Source: Elusimicrobiota bacterium (GTDB lineage: Bacteria; Elusimicrobiota; UBA8919). From it: a stretch of DNA of 64,000 nt. This document shows, piece by piece, positions 9,464 through 19,983 of this stretch. The stretch is from contig JAFGLF010000078.1 in the NCBI GenBank assembly GCA_016928195.1, positions 31,164-95,163 of the forward strand. Direction: 5' to 3'. Below the pieces are notes generated by a model, which ran no database searches, had not been told where the DNA came from, and was given only the letters and a program-made list of their open reading frames with translations. Numbering within the stretch: the stretch's first letter is position 1; every line of letters starts with the position of its first letter. Position numbers and translations under genes: made by a program.

Positions 9464-12112
9464 TTAAAAATAGATATCCAGAGTAAGAGTTGTAAAATTA
9501 TCCGTATCGTCTCCTGAAGGGTCCCATTCTCTTTTTGCATATCTGGTTACCATATGTTCCAACGTTATCTTTGCATTGTTATTGAAAAAATGTTCTCCTT
9601 TAATCTGGTAATAATGTTTAGGATAAACATGATTGTCCAGATAGAGATATATATTCTCTGTCCTGTATTTCGTCCAGAGATTGGTTTTTTGTGATATTTT
9701 ATTACTAATATAAAGCTCATAATGCCTGTTTATCTCATTTCGCGGATTACTAGGATCTATATAAAGTGTAGAACGTTCATCCGAAGCAATACCGTATTTA
9801 TCACGTTTTCTTCCGGTAGAAAACACAATATCCGTACCGTTAATATTGTATAAACCGACATTACCCTGAAGTATTTTTCTATAATAATCAGTATTTGACA
9901 ACCGTTTGATTTCGTCGTATTCAGCGTTTAAAGTAAACTTTCTTATAACCTGTATAACCCTGTAATTCCAGCCCTTCTGGTCACCATAAAAATCATCAAA
10001 ATAGTCCGTTATGCTTGAATCTGCAGAGGCAGACGCGAGATAATCCGATTCAACTCTGAACCTCGGTTTAAATTTAGTATCTACCTTCCTATATTGGACT
10101 TCAGTATTTGTAATAACTTTCAATACATTCTTAAGTTTAAGTCTTGCGCTTATTACCTCGCCTTCCTCACGAACCGGAGAAATAATAGTATCGGATATGG
10201 TCGGAGCGTATGGATTAGACATATCCTTTATCGCATCCCTTCGGTATTTATTCTTACTATAAAGTATCGAATATTCCAAAAGATTATCTTTTTCAAAATG
10301 ACTGCCCGACATATCAAATGCGTAGGTTAAATCGTTTCCGACAAAGCTGGTAGCAATTTCAACATCCTCAGACGGGATATAAAGCTGACCATATTTATTG
10401 ATTTCTGCATTGGCTAAGCGCTTGGCAGTATCATTAAACCGAACCAAGGTATGGCGGAATGTCCATCTCTTCCACCTTCTCTGAATCTGACCTCCGGTAG
10501 TAGTTGAATCATATTTATGTTTTATAACAAAAGCATCGTAATTAAAACCCGTCACCTCTCCTCTTACCTGAACACCTTTATACCGCCAGCTTGGGTAAAA
10601 AAGATAGAGCCAGTAGTCAACAGGATAGTCTATCCAGAGATTTCCGATAGTAACCGTTTCCAAATTCGGATGAATATTATTTAATATTGCTTTTAAAGCA
10701 AGCAATTCAACAGCAGGATTACTTTCCTGGTGACCATAATAGGAAAAAACGGCTGTTTCATCACCAACTTCTTTTTCTTTTGATACTATATCCGCCTGAA
10801 TACCGACATTTTCCATACTACCGAGAACATATAGTTTATTGTAATATAAAATTTCTTTGTTCCTTTCAGGCGTATCCATATATTTAACAGAAAGATTATC
10901 TGCTAAACGAATATTTACCGGTTCCGCTTTCGTAACCTGAACAGAAGGAGCAGGAGCGGTTATCAAAGGGTCAAGTTCTTTGCCCCGAACCGAAAACTGG
11001 TCAATACAGATTTTACCTTTGTATGTCTGATATGAAGTACCGACAATTGCAAACTCCAGGGATTTAATTTTACTCATGTCTGAAGAACGGTCATCCTCGT
11101 TCTCCTTTTCTGATAATATGCGAAAATCACTTATTGGAACCGATAACTCAGTCCAGCCTCTTTTTTTAAGTACGTCCCTGTTCTCATACTGCCAGACATT
11201 ACCCGAGGCGGTTAATATATTAACCTGCAGTATATTGGGAGAACCGTCACCTTTAACCCAGAATTTAATTCCTTCTACATTCTGCCAGTTAAGGACAGGT
11301 TTAAACTGGTCCGCAGCACTCACCCACGAAGGTACAAAACGGTCAGTACTGAGCGTATATTCCATTTCCATTGATAAATTTCCGGATTTTGCCTCATACG
11401 ATGAAGTCAGCGAAAGTTCCGAACTGTCACCTCTAAAAACTTTATATCTGTTATTCTGATTGGACCGCTCAAAATCGTCTACGACTACTGTTTCCGATCT
11501 TCCGATGACTGCACTTACATCCTTTATTTTCTTAGGTACGGCACAGAGAAAACTCGTTTTGGCAATAAATATCCTTCCGCCTCCTATAAAAGAAGAGGGC
11601 TCATCGTCAATTACAAAAGACAGAAATGACACTTTTCCTTCAATCAAACCGTTATTGTTCCCTCCCCAGTGAGAATCAAACTTCAGTTCTTCATTGACTT
11701 CACGCCATCCATTCCAGCCAATGCTTGAGACAACAACTGCCTGAAAAATCTCACCGCTCTCATCCATAATATTTATTCTGAAGGAGCATCCCCGAGCATC
11801 TCCGTACAGCTTAAGTTTTATTCTAAGCGGAACACTGGGAAGTACTATAATATTTGTAATATTCACATAATCATTCTCTTGTGTGTTAAAATCATAAAGT
11901 AGTTTTGCCGATATTTTTTCACCTTCAAAATTTTTAACAAGTCCGCTGAATTGGCTGGTTGACGCAGCCGAACCGTCCAGCTTCCAATCCTCCGTTTTTT
12001 CTATAGGAATATCTACATCCGAAAATTTCCCTTCCGCATGTAACAGCTGTACGGTTATTCCGGTATTAATTAGTATTAATATTGATATTAATTTTTTTAA
12101 AGAATCTGTCAT
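9464..12112 (-). CDS. Secreted/outer-membrane protein with CBM11-like region and C-terminal beta-barrel-like region
   Basis: VVDDFERSNQNN...GIKFWVKGDGSPNILQVNIL...GWTELSVPISDF; ends TLTLDIYF with terminal aromatic residue. Confidence 0.55.
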   Translation of the reverse strand: MTDSLKKLISILILINTGITVQLLHAEGKFSDVDIPIEKTEDWKLDGSAASTSQFSGLVKNFEGEKISAKLLYDFNTQENDYVNITNIIVLPSVPLRIKLKLYGDARGCSFRINIMDESGEIFQAVVVSSIGWNGWREVNEELKFDSHWGGNNNGLIEGKVSFLSFVIDDEPSSFIGGGRIFIAKTSFLCAVPKKIKDVSAVIGRSETVVVDDFERSNQNNRYKVFRGDSSELSLTSSYEAKSGNLSMEMEYTLSTDRFVPSWVSAADQFKPVLNWQNVEGIKFWVKGDGSPNILQVNILTASGNVWQYENRDVLKKRGWTELSVPISDFRILSEKENEDDRSSDMSKIKSLEFAIVGTSYQTYKGKICIDQFSVRGKELDPLITAPAPSVQVTKAEPVNIRLADNLSVKYMDTPERNKEILYYNKLYVLGSMENVGIQADIVSKEKEVGDETAVFSYYGHQESNPAVELLALKAILNNIHPNLETVTIGNLWIDYPVDYWLYLFYPSWRYKGVQVRGEVTGFNYDAFVIKHKYDSTTTGGQIQRRWKRWTFRHTLVRFNDTAKRLANAEINKYGQLYIPSEDVEIATSFVGNDLTYAFDMSGSHFEKDNLLEYSILYSKNKYRRDAIKDMSNPYAPTISDTIISPVREEGEVISARLKLKNVLKVITNTEVQYRKVDTKFKPRFRVESDYLASASADSSITDYFDDFYGDQKGWNYRVIQVIRKFTLNAEYDEIKRLSNTDYYRKILQGNVGLYNINGTDIVFSTGRKRDKYGIASDERSTLYIDPSNPRNEINRHYELYISNKISQKTNLWTKYRTENIYLYLDNHVYPKHYYQIKGEHFFNNNAKITLEHMVTRYAKREWDPSGDDTDNFTTLTLDIYF

Positions 12113-12113
12113 T

Positions 12114-13001
12114 TTATAATCCTACATTAATACTGAAAATATGTGTCGGACCCAAATCCGTGTGATTTTCATACGCAAAGTCAAATCTTACCCTGTCCAC
12201 ACCTACACTTATACCTCCGGATGTAATCCAGCTATGGTTGTTTGCTGCAAACTGGGACGCACCCAACCGGCATCCTATCATATCGGACACAATCCAGTAT
12301 TCTGTACCAAGCTGTAACAATTTTTCAGACCCCAGTAATGCATCACAGTCCAATGATAACGTAAATCTCTTTTTCAAAAAACATATTCCTGTACGAACGT
12401 TTACCGGAATATAATCTATGGCATCCGTATCCCATCTTATCGCTGTATAGCCGACATTCTGAGCAGTAATTCCTATACGAAACATCTCATTCAATGGCAA
12501 CGGCGGCTCAAAAAGCATGCCTAAATCCACTCCAAAACCGCTGCCATTACTTATTGAAGAGGCTTTATAGAATTTTGTTGTCACACCGCCTGATACCCAT
12601 TTCCACAATTTCATACCATATGATATTGAAAATGTATTTTCAGAATATTCTAAAAAATCCACTTCTCTGGTTGTCCCGTAATTAAACCAGCCCACACCCA
12701 GACTTCCAAATCCTGTGTCAGGACGGGCATAGGAAAGTGTTGTAAAATCTACCAAGCCCAGATTATATATATCATTATACATAAACTCCGCTTCCGCACG
12801 TTTTATATATGACAGTCCCGCCGGATTCCAGTATATAGCAGATGCATCATCAGCTACTGATGTAAAAGCCCCGCCCATACCGCGGCTGCGTGCTCCTATA
12901 GCGATAGGGTCGAAAGCAGCACCGTAAAGACAGATGACAGATGACAGATGACAGATGACAAATGTAAGTAAATAAACAATTATATATTTTTTTATTTTCA
13001 T
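12114..13001 (-). CDS. PorV/PorQ (UPF0164)-like outer-membrane protein, copy 2
   Basis: FDPIAIGARSRGMGGAFTSVADDASAIYWNPAGLSY. Confidence 0.8.
   Translation of the reverse strand: MKIKKYIIVYLLTFVICHLSSVICLYGAAFDPIAIGARSRGMGGAFTSVADDASAIYWNPAGLSYIKRAEAEFMYNDIYNLGLVDFTTLSYARPDTGFGSLGVGWFNYGTTREVDFLEYSENTFSISYGMKLWKWVSGGVTTKFYKASSISNGSGFGVDLGMLFEPPLPLNEMFRIGITAQNVGYTAIRWDTDAIDYIPVNVRTGICFLKKRFTLSLDCDALLGSEKLLQLGTEYWIVSDMIGCRLGASQFAANNHSWITSGGISVGVDRVRFDFAYENHTDLGPTHIFSINVGL
12929..12963. repeat. Heptamer tandem (GACAGAT)x4 plus GACAAAT, in signal-peptide codons
   Basis: Copies at 12929, 12936, 12943, 12950, 12957. Confidence 0.95.
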
Positions 13002-13041
13002 TGTTTTTTTATATTCCCTTTCTTATTCGCTAACTTTCAGT

Positions 13042-14916
13042 CTATCTAAGCACTCCTACGACATTTGTGTAACGGTCATTCTCACCGTCGGCAGATTCCG
13101 CCCTAATTTGAAAAAAGTAAATCCCGTTACGTGCGGTACGTTCATCCTTATCGTTCCCTGTCCACACCAGAGAATGCTCTCCTGCGGATAGGAGTTCTTC
13201 CGAACCAAGCTCCTGGATTACCCTGCCGTTGTTTGAATAAATCTTTAATTTTACCGAGGCATCTTTTAAAAGTTTGAAACTAAAAGTAATGGTATCTTCT
13301 ATTCCATCACTGTTGGGTGAAAAAGGATTATTATCAAATGATATATTATCCAATATACCTTTTCCTCCGGCTAATGCCACAGTAGGATTCACCAGATATT
13401 CCAAATCATCAAAAATTACATATCCGTTTCCTCCTCCGCTTTTGGAAACCGTAAGTCTTATGTATTTAATTTTCTTTAAATCAAGAATACTGTCATCTCC
13501 TGTTTCGCTGCCATATAATCCAAAATCCGAGAACGGTATGGTAAGGGTCTGCCATTCATCATCTGTATCAGTAACGGAAGTATACTTTTTCCAGAAATGT
13601 GTATTATCACTATCCAAAACATGAATCTCCAAATCGTTTATTGCATTGTCACCCGCATATTTCAAACGGAGCGAATTGGAAAGAGACATATTAGGATAGA
13701 ATAATCTTGCCATATGGACCAAATTGCCGGAATTGAATATATACGAAAGACGTAAAGCGTACCCGTCATAACCGGCAATTTGCGATAAACTGCCCTGCGC
13801 ATTACTGTCTGCATATACACCCCAGCTGGTGTGAGTGACCGGTTTATCAATATCATCAATAACTTTTATTACACCTTCAGATGTTGCCGAACGCACAAAC
13901 CTGATATCATCAAACCATATTTTCCCGCTGCCCCTGCACACATTCTCTATCAAATATATAACAAAAGTCCTTATTTCCTGTAATTCCTCATTACTAATCT
14001 GGTCGTAGTATCTGAGAGGTATTGATATTTTCTCCCATGTTGTTCCTATACCCCAGATTCTAACCACCTGTTCTGTGGAAGTAGAAGAACCCAATGCTAT
14101 GCTGAAAGCTTCATTATCATTTGAACTTTTCACATAGAACTGAAGATGTGTGGCAGTGGTAATATCTACTCCGTTCGGAGTGCTCCAGTACCCGCTCTCA
14201 TAAGAACCTAGATTTGTGTATTCCAGTTTCAGGGAGTAACTTCCAGAATATACATTACCGGCTGTATTATCATAGGTTGCGGTTATTGTACTGCCGCCAT
14301 TGCCCCAGTCGCCAAAACTACCGCCTAATTTATTTTTGGTACTGGCAGGTCCGCCCTCAAAATCGTCTAACAGTATATCTGTCGGGTCTAGTGCATTTTT
14401 CCGATAAAGCTCTAACCGGTCTATCTCAAGGGTTCCGGAACCGCCTTCGCCCGGCACAACAGCAAATGCTATTTCATACACCTGATAAGTGTTAAAATCA
14501 CCATTGCCTGTGGCTGCAAGACTTAAATCGGAAAAAGGCAATATCTGCTCTGTCCAGACGGAAGCTGCCGTCACGCCGTTAAATTGTTTGTACCAGCGGT
14601 CCCCGTCTGAATCTATGAGAGTAATAAGAAGATTATTATTATTACCGCTTCCGCGATACCAAAAGCGTAAAGAATCCCCCCCGCTTATATCATAAAGGGA
14701 TACATCTTTAACCGTCTGTGCCCATGTACCGGATGAAAAATCATAATAGAGAAGCATACTGCCGCCGGATACCGCCATCAAATATTTGACCGCAGCGTCA
14801 CCTTCTTCCGACCATCCTATAACAATATCCATATCATCAATAATCTCTGTATTGGATAGTGCAGGAAAAATTATTAAAAAATTAAAAGTGATAATTACCA
14901 GTAATATTTTTTTCAT
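13042..14916 (-). CDS. Secreted protein with tandem CBM11-like domains and FlgD/T9SS-like C-terminal domain
   Basis: Three IDDMD/LDDFEG/IDDID...LRFWYRGSG-type domains; C-terminus LKIYSNNGRVIQEL...VWTGNDKDERTARNGIYFFQIRAE. Confidence 0.7.
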   Translation of the reverse strand: MKKILLVIITFNFLIIFPALSNTEIIDDMDIVIGWSEEGDAAVKYLMAVSGGSMLLYYDFSSGTWAQTVKDVSLYDISGGDSLRFWYRGSGNNNNLLITLIDSDGDRWYKQFNGVTAASVWTEQILPFSDLSLAATGNGDFNTYQVYEIAFAVVPGEGGSGTLEIDRLELYRKNALDPTDILLDDFEGGPASTKNKLGGSFGDWGNGGSTITATYDNTAGNVYSGSYSLKLEYTNLGSYESGYWSTPNGVDITTATHLQFYVKSSNDNEAFSIALGSSTSTEQVVRIWGIGTTWEKISIPLRYYDQISNEELQEIRTFVIYLIENVCRGSGKIWFDDIRFVRSATSEGVIKVIDDIDKPVTHTSWGVYADSNAQGSLSQIAGYDGYALRLSYIFNSGNLVHMARLFYPNMSLSNSLRLKYAGDNAINDLEIHVLDSDNTHFWKKYTSVTDTDDEWQTLTIPFSDFGLYGSETGDDSILDLKKIKYIRLTVSKSGGGNGYVIFDDLEYLVNPTVALAGGKGILDNISFDNNPFSPNSDGIEDTITFSFKLLKDASVKLKIYSNNGRVIQELGSEELLSAGEHSLVWTGNDKDERTARNGIYFFQIRAESADGENDRYTNVVGVLR

Positions 14917-15926
14917 GGTTTTACCGGAAAAGAAAGAACATAATCAACCAGTTCTTTCAATGGAACTTCGGCTACACAGCATACAATATCGGCTCCGCCG
15001 TAATATACAAGAATCTTACCGTCAATAATAATATTAGCCGTAGGAAAAACAACATCGTGTTCAATACCGGTTGTTTCAAATTCTGCTTCGGGAAGCATAA
15101 TAGAGTCAGGTGCACGGGCAATAACCTTTCTCGGGTCATTCAGATCCAGCATCATCACGCCGGTTCCGTATATGCGTTTATTGTCCACTCCATGATAGAT
15201 AACAAGCCAACCCTGAGCCGTTTTTATAGGAGGAGGGCCCGCTCCGATTTTTGCACTTTCCCATTCAAACACGGATTGTGCAAGCAGGGAATTGCCGTCC
15301 CAATTCAGCATATCTTCGGAAAAAGCAATCCATATACTGGGTTTTTCGCACCCGTATTCGGGCCCCACCCATTCCGCCGGTCTGTGCATCATAATATAGC
15401 GGCCGTTAATTTTTTCAGGAAAAATAACGGCATCCCTATCATCAATGTTGTCAGGCGTTATCGGCCCCAGCCGCTCAAACTTTTTTAAATCTTTTGAACG
15501 GAGCAGACCGGAACGTGACAGATTTTTTCTGACTGTAATAGGAGCATCTGCCGGCGGTCTCGGCGTTTTTTTCTTCCAGAACATGCCGGGAGGGAAAAAA
15601 CGGAATGCATAGGTAACATAAAAATACTCTCCGAACTTTACAATCCTTGCATCCTCCACACACCCTCCGTCATATTCTCCCTCGGTAGGGCCAAAAACAG
15701 GTTTATCGGATACTCTTTTAAAACTATACCCATCCTTACTGGTTGCAAGTCCAAAATATATTCTATAATCCTCTATCTCTCCTGAAGCACGGTAAAGCAT
15801 ATAAACCGTGCCGTTCTCACGCCATACCCCGGGATTGAGTACCGCTACTTTTTCCCAGTCGCCCTTTCCAGTAGGTTTCAGAATCGGATTGCCTTCATAT
15901 TTTTTTAATTTCATTTTAACACACAC
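14913..15926 (-). CDS. GH130 mannoside phosphorylase/mannosidase-like
   Basis: YEGNPILKPTG, LNPGVWRENGTVYMLYRA, VEDARIVKFGEYFYVTY, YHGVDNKRIYGTGVMMLDL. Confidence 0.88.
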   Translation of the reverse strand: MCVKMKLKKYEGNPILKPTGKGDWEKVAVLNPGVWRENGTVYMLYRASGEIEDYRIYFGLATSKDGYSFKRVSDKPVFGPTEGEYDGGCVEDARIVKFGEYFYVTYAFRFFPPGMFWKKKTPRPPADAPITVRKNLSRSGLLRSKDLKKFERLGPITPDNIDDRDAVIFPEKINGRYIMMHRPAEWVGPEYGCEKPSIWIAFSEDMLNWDGNSLLAQSVFEWESAKIGAGPPPIKTAQGWLVIYHGVDNKRIYGTGVMMLDLNDPRKVIARAPDSIMLPEAEFETTGIEHDVVFPTANIIIDGKILVYYGGADIVCCVAEVPLKELVDYVLSFPVKP

Positions 15927-18178
15927 ACCTTTTTATCAAACACCTTAACATTTTGGCTGTTTTTTAACTTTTTATCAATATTAACTTTTACGGCGCTTCC
16001 TTCTATTTTTACATTTAATAAATTTCCTCTGTAAATAATTTTAAACTGAACATTTCGCCACTGTTCGGGCAATCTGGGAACAAATTCAATCTTATCTTTA
16101 TATAATCTCATTCCGCAAAAACCATTTATCAGGGTCTGCCACGTACCGCCCAAGCATGCCGAATGTATTCCAAGAAATACGTTTTTCATTACATCATCCA
16201 AGTCCAATCTCGCCGATTTCTGGAAATAATCGTAACTCTTGCTTTTATATCCCAGTTCCGCAGCCATTATGGCATGCGTATTATAACTTAGCGAGGAATC
16301 GTGAAGCGTTAATTTCTCATAATATTTCCATGCATTCTCTTTTTGTTCACGGGTAAACATATTGTTATGCAGATACATCATAAGAATAACATCAGCCTGT
16401 TTTACCACCCTGTGTCTTAACAGTGTATCCCAGGTAATACCCGACTCTGTAGCTATTTCCTTCCCGGGCTTAACTTTCTTCATTTCAACCGGTCTTTTAT
16501 CAAGAAACATATCGTCTTCAATAAATAATTTGCTTTTTTTATCATAATTTATGTATATGTTTTCTGCGATGCTTTTCCATTTTCTTAGTTCAGCAGGACT
16601 TAAACTAAGTTTTTTACTTATCATTTTAAACTTGGGCTGGAACCTTTTTCTAATACTATTAACGGTCTCAATACAGGAGCGAAGATTAAACCTGGCATTC
16701 CAGTTTGTATAGGAATTATTGTTTACTACGCCGGCATATTCATTCGGCCCTTTAACATTATTTATAACATATCTGCCTTTTCTCGGATTAAAATAAACCC
16801 TGCTTGCCCAGAATCTTGAAGTTTCAATTAAAAGTTCCAAACCATAATTGAGCATAAAATTGTCATCACCGGTAGCATTATAGTAATGCATAACCGCATA
16901 TGCTACGTCTGATACAATATGAATACCGGCATTGGCATATTCCCAGTTATCTGCCTGTTCATGACCGGGGAATGAACTCATCCATGGAAACATTGCACCT
17001 TCAAACCACAACTTCTTTGCCTTCTGCCGTGCGGCAGGAAGTGTCAGGTACCTGTATTTCAAAAGTGCCTTTGCCGTTTCGGGATGCGTATAGATAAAGA
17101 AAGACAATATAAATATCTCGGTGTCCCAGAAACAATTACCATAATGCATCTCGCTTGTAAGACCTCTTGAACCTATATTTACACGCGGATCATTCTTATT
17201 TCCCATCTGGATAAGGTGGTAGATTAAAAATCTTAAACTCTGCTGGTCTCTTTTGTTACCGTCTATCTTGATATCGCTTATATTCCACCTTTCTTTCCAT
17301 CTGTCCGTATGTTCCTGCAATAACTTCAAATAACCTTTTTTTAAGGACTCATCTGCTTTGCTTAATGCAGCCCTTTTTATATCCTTCTTGTTGTCTCTTG
17401 TTGTATATACGGCAATTGTTTTTAAAAATGTATATTCCTTCGCTTCGGTTACCCTAAATACCGACTTATTACTAATATACCGATGACTAACCTTATAATC
17501 ATTACGGCATTTTATCTCTTTTTCGTCAACCGCTAAGCGGGTTTTAAAAAGTTCGCATATTTTATGCTTTGTTGTTTTTGTCTGAACTGTTATATAAGTG
17601 CCGTTTTTTATTTTTCCTTTTTCATGTGTATCATCTATAAGAAAGTATTTTTCGTCCCTCAACTGGTATCCGCTGACATGAAAATCAATATTGGATACAT
17701 TGGCGTCAAGTATATTATTTATTTCCATATTTCCGCTATAATTTAAAGGCTTTATTTTAAAATGTGCTACCGCAATATGAGGGTCAGATATGCTTAAAAA
17801 CCTTGTTATTTCAAACCTTGTGGTTTGATTTCTTTTGTTTGTCCATACAAATCTGCGCGTCAATACTCCGCGGTGCATATCAAGAGACCTTGTATACCCA
17901 TTGATTTTGCCGGTATTGACATTAAGCATATCCCCTCCGACACATATCTGCGTGTTAAAATAGTTCGGAAGGTTCACAATTGCCTGATACTGCTTATTAT
18001 ATGAATCGAAAACTCCGGCAACATATGTTCCGCTGCACGATTTGATATCGGAATACGAGGAACTTTCTTCCAGTGTTCCCCTCATTCCCATATAGCCGTT
18101 TGCAAGAGCAAAAATAGATTCCCAGTATAAATTTTTGCTCCGCTGATATCCGTTCTCAGTAATTAACCATTCATCCAT
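15911..18178 (-). CDS. GH65 phosphorylase (maltose/kojibiose/nigerose-type)
   Basis: MDEWLITENGYQ..., GYMGMRGTLEE, HYGNCFWDTEIF, FPWMSSFPGHEQ; start placed at 18178 because the ORF extension to 18244 is repeat sequence. Confidence 0.88.
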   Translation of the reverse strand: MDEWLITENGYQRSKNLYWESIFALANGYMGMRGTLEESSSYSDIKSCSGTYVAGVFDSYNKQYQAIVNLPNYFNTQICVGGDMLNVNTGKINGYTRSLDMHRGVLTRRFVWTNKRNQTTRFEITRFLSISDPHIAVAHFKIKPLNYSGNMEINNILDANVSNIDFHVSGYQLRDEKYFLIDDTHEKGKIKNGTYITVQTKTTKHKICELFKTRLAVDEKEIKCRNDYKVSHRYISNKSVFRVTEAKEYTFLKTIAVYTTRDNKKDIKRAALSKADESLKKGYLKLLQEHTDRWKERWNISDIKIDGNKRDQQSLRFLIYHLIQMGNKNDPRVNIGSRGLTSEMHYGNCFWDTEIFILSFFIYTHPETAKALLKYRYLTLPAARQKAKKLWFEGAMFPWMSSFPGHEQADNWEYANAGIHIVSDVAYAVMHYYNATGDDNFMLNYGLELLIETSRFWASRVYFNPRKGRYVINNVKGPNEYAGVVNNNSYTNWNARFNLRSCIETVNSIRKRFQPKFKMISKKLSLSPAELRKWKSIAENIYINYDKKSKLFIEDDMFLDKRPVEMKKVKPGKEIATESGITWDTLLRHRVVKQADVILMMYLHNNMFTREQKENAWKYYEKLTLHDSSLSYNTHAIMAAELGYKSKSYDYFQKSARLDLDDVMKNVFLGIHSACLGGTWQTLINGFCGMRLYKDKIEFVPRLPEQWRNVQFKIIYRGNLLNVKIEGSAVKVNIDKKLKNSQNVKVFDKKVCVLK

Positions 18179-18182
18179 ATTT

Positions 18183-18300
18183 AAATTACACGGATGCAGA
18201 CAGATGAAAATCACGGATTCAGACAGATGGTCATCTGCTTGCATTTATGCTTCTATCCGTCTGCATCTGCGCTTTTATCTGTTTGAATCTGCGCTTATTA
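18183..18300. repeat. Word repeat GATGCAGACAGATG / ATCTGYNTGNATCTGCGC with inverted arms
   Basis: Repeated CAGACAGATG words and inverse TCCGTCTGCATCTGCGC, TATCTGTTTGAATCTGCGC. Confidence 0.75.
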
Positions 18301-19042
18301 ATTTTCCGATATCTATTTTTCTTAAATCTTCGGTGACTATATCTGCGCCGGCTTTAGTAAGCGATTCCTTTTCACCGATACGAAAAACCCCCACAGCATA
18401 AAATCCCAATGATTTTGCAGCTTCTATTCCCGAGGGCGCATCTTCAAATACAACAAACTTTTTTATTTTTCCGCCGGAAAGAGTTTTTAACTGTTCTGCT
18501 GCAAATTTCAGTATATTCTGTTTACCGCCAAGGTCCAAACCACAGACATCTATATCAAATACCGAATAAAGAGTATCCTTGTCTTTTAAAACCCCATAGT
18601 TGTCTTTCAATTCATCAGTTATCCGTGATTTTGAAACCTTCATTAACATCGGTTTCGCATTTTTTGAGGCGGAAGCAGCTGCCTGTAATATTCCGAGTTT
18701 TTTTGCTTTTAATAACTGTGTAACAGCATCGTGAAATAATTTAAACTTACCTTCGTTTATAAGCTGTTTAATTAGTGTGTTTTTCTCCTCACAGTATTGC
18801 TCCAGTATTCTCTTTTTCTCTTCCTCTGTCCGCGCACCCAGTCGTTCGTAAATACCTTTTAACTTCAATATATTATTTCCGCCCTCATACCTGGGTCTGG
18901 ATGCTACGTGAGCAAAATAAAAATCCGAGGTTAACGAATCCGCATTCCACGGGGATTTCATAGCTGTAATACGCCATGCCTCTTCATGCGGGCTGTCCAC
19001 CACAACACCGTCTATATCCCAGATAAATCCTACAGTATCCAT
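18275..19042 (-). CDS. pgmB: HAD hydrolase, beta-phosphoglucomutase-like
   Basis: GFIWDIDGVVVDSPHEEAWR, KKFVVFEDAPSGIEAAKSLGFYAVGV; adjacent to GH65. Confidence 0.75.
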   Translation of the reverse strand: MDTVGFIWDIDGVVVDSPHEEAWRITAMKSPWNADSLTSDFYFAHVASRPRYEGGNNILKLKGIYERLGARTEEEKKRILEQYCEEKNTLIKQLINEGKFKLFHDAVTQLLKAKKLGILQAAASASKNAKPMLMKVSKSRITDELKDNYGVLKDKDTLYSVFDIDVCGLDLGGKQNILKFAAEQLKTLSGGKIKKFVVFEDAPSGIEAAKSLGFYAVGVFRIGEKESLTKAGADIVTEDLRKIDIGKLISADSNR

Positions 19043-19057
19043 GAGTTTTTCAAACTC

Positions 19058-19156
19058 TGATTACAGATTTCTTCCGCCAGTTGGCGGATACGATTCACAG
19101 ATTAACAAATTGGTTTTATCTGCGTAATCTGCGGATATTCCGCACTCTCTGCGTTA
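19058..19156. repeat. Word repeat homologous to 6113-6197 with nested TCCGCCAGTTGGCGGA hairpin
   Basis: TGATTACAGATTTCT...CGATTCACAGATTA...TTGGTTTTATCTGCGTAATCTG; hairpin at 19073-19088. Confidence 0.8.
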
Positions 19157-19161
19157 TTTTT

Positions 19162-19983
19162 TTAGCCTTTGACCGCACCTGCGGTAAGTCCCTTTATTAT
19201 ATTTTTCTGCATCGCAAAATAAACAACCAGAATAGGAATCGTGGCAATCGTAAGGCCTGCCATAAGTAACGGATAATCCGTGACATACTGTCCCTGGAAA
19301 ACCATAATTCCTCTCTGAATCGGCATAAGCGACCTGTTGCTTATGATAATCAATGCTAATATAAATTCATTCCAAACATTTAAAGCCGTAAAAATACCCA
19401 CTGTAGCAAGAGCAGGCCTTGCTATCGGAAGCATAACATACCAGTAAGTAGTAAATCTGCTGCATCCGTCAACCGCAGCTGCTTCATCCAGTTCCTTTGG
19501 AATCTCTTCAAAAAACCCTTTAAGAATGAAAATAGCAAGCGCAAGCCCCGAATTTATGTATGGAAGAATCAAACCTATTCTTGTATTGACTATACCGAGC
19601 TTAATAAGAAGTACATAAAGCGGAATAAATGCTCCCGGTATGGGAATCATCATAGAAGCAATAAAAAAGTAAAAAAGAACCTGCGAACCGGGAAACTTTA
19701 TCCTGGCAAAGGCATAGGCGGCAAGGGAGGATAGAAAAAGAACGCCTATTACCGTAAAGAATGTATAAATAACACTGTTAAAAAAATATATTCCGAAACT
19801 CCCTTCTTTCCATGCAATAGCAAAATTTTTCCACTGGAATTCAGCAGGTATAAGACTCATACTGCGGAATATCTCCTGCTGGGATTTCAGTGCGCAGGAA
19901 ACCATCCATGCCAGAGGAAACATACAGCATATAACAACTACACATAAAAGAAGATGAATTAATATTAAGTTTCTAGTTTTCAT
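19162..19983 (-). CDS. Sugar ABC transporter permease, MalG type
   Basis: Multi-spanning; EAAAVDGCSRFTTYWYVMLPIARPALATVGIF EAA loop. Confidence 0.92.
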   Translation of the reverse strand: MKTRNLILIHLLLCVVVICCMFPLAWMVSCALKSQQEIFRSMSLIPAEFQWKNFAIAWKEGSFGIYFFNSVIYTFFTVIGVLFLSSLAAYAFARIKFPGSQVLFYFFIASMMIPIPGAFIPLYVLLIKLGIVNTRIGLILPYINSGLALAIFILKGFFEEIPKELDEAAAVDGCSRFTTYWYVMLPIARPALATVGIFTALNVWNEFILALIIISNRSLMPIQRGIMVFQGQYVTDYPLLMAGLTIATIPILVVYFAMQKNIIKGLTAGAVKG

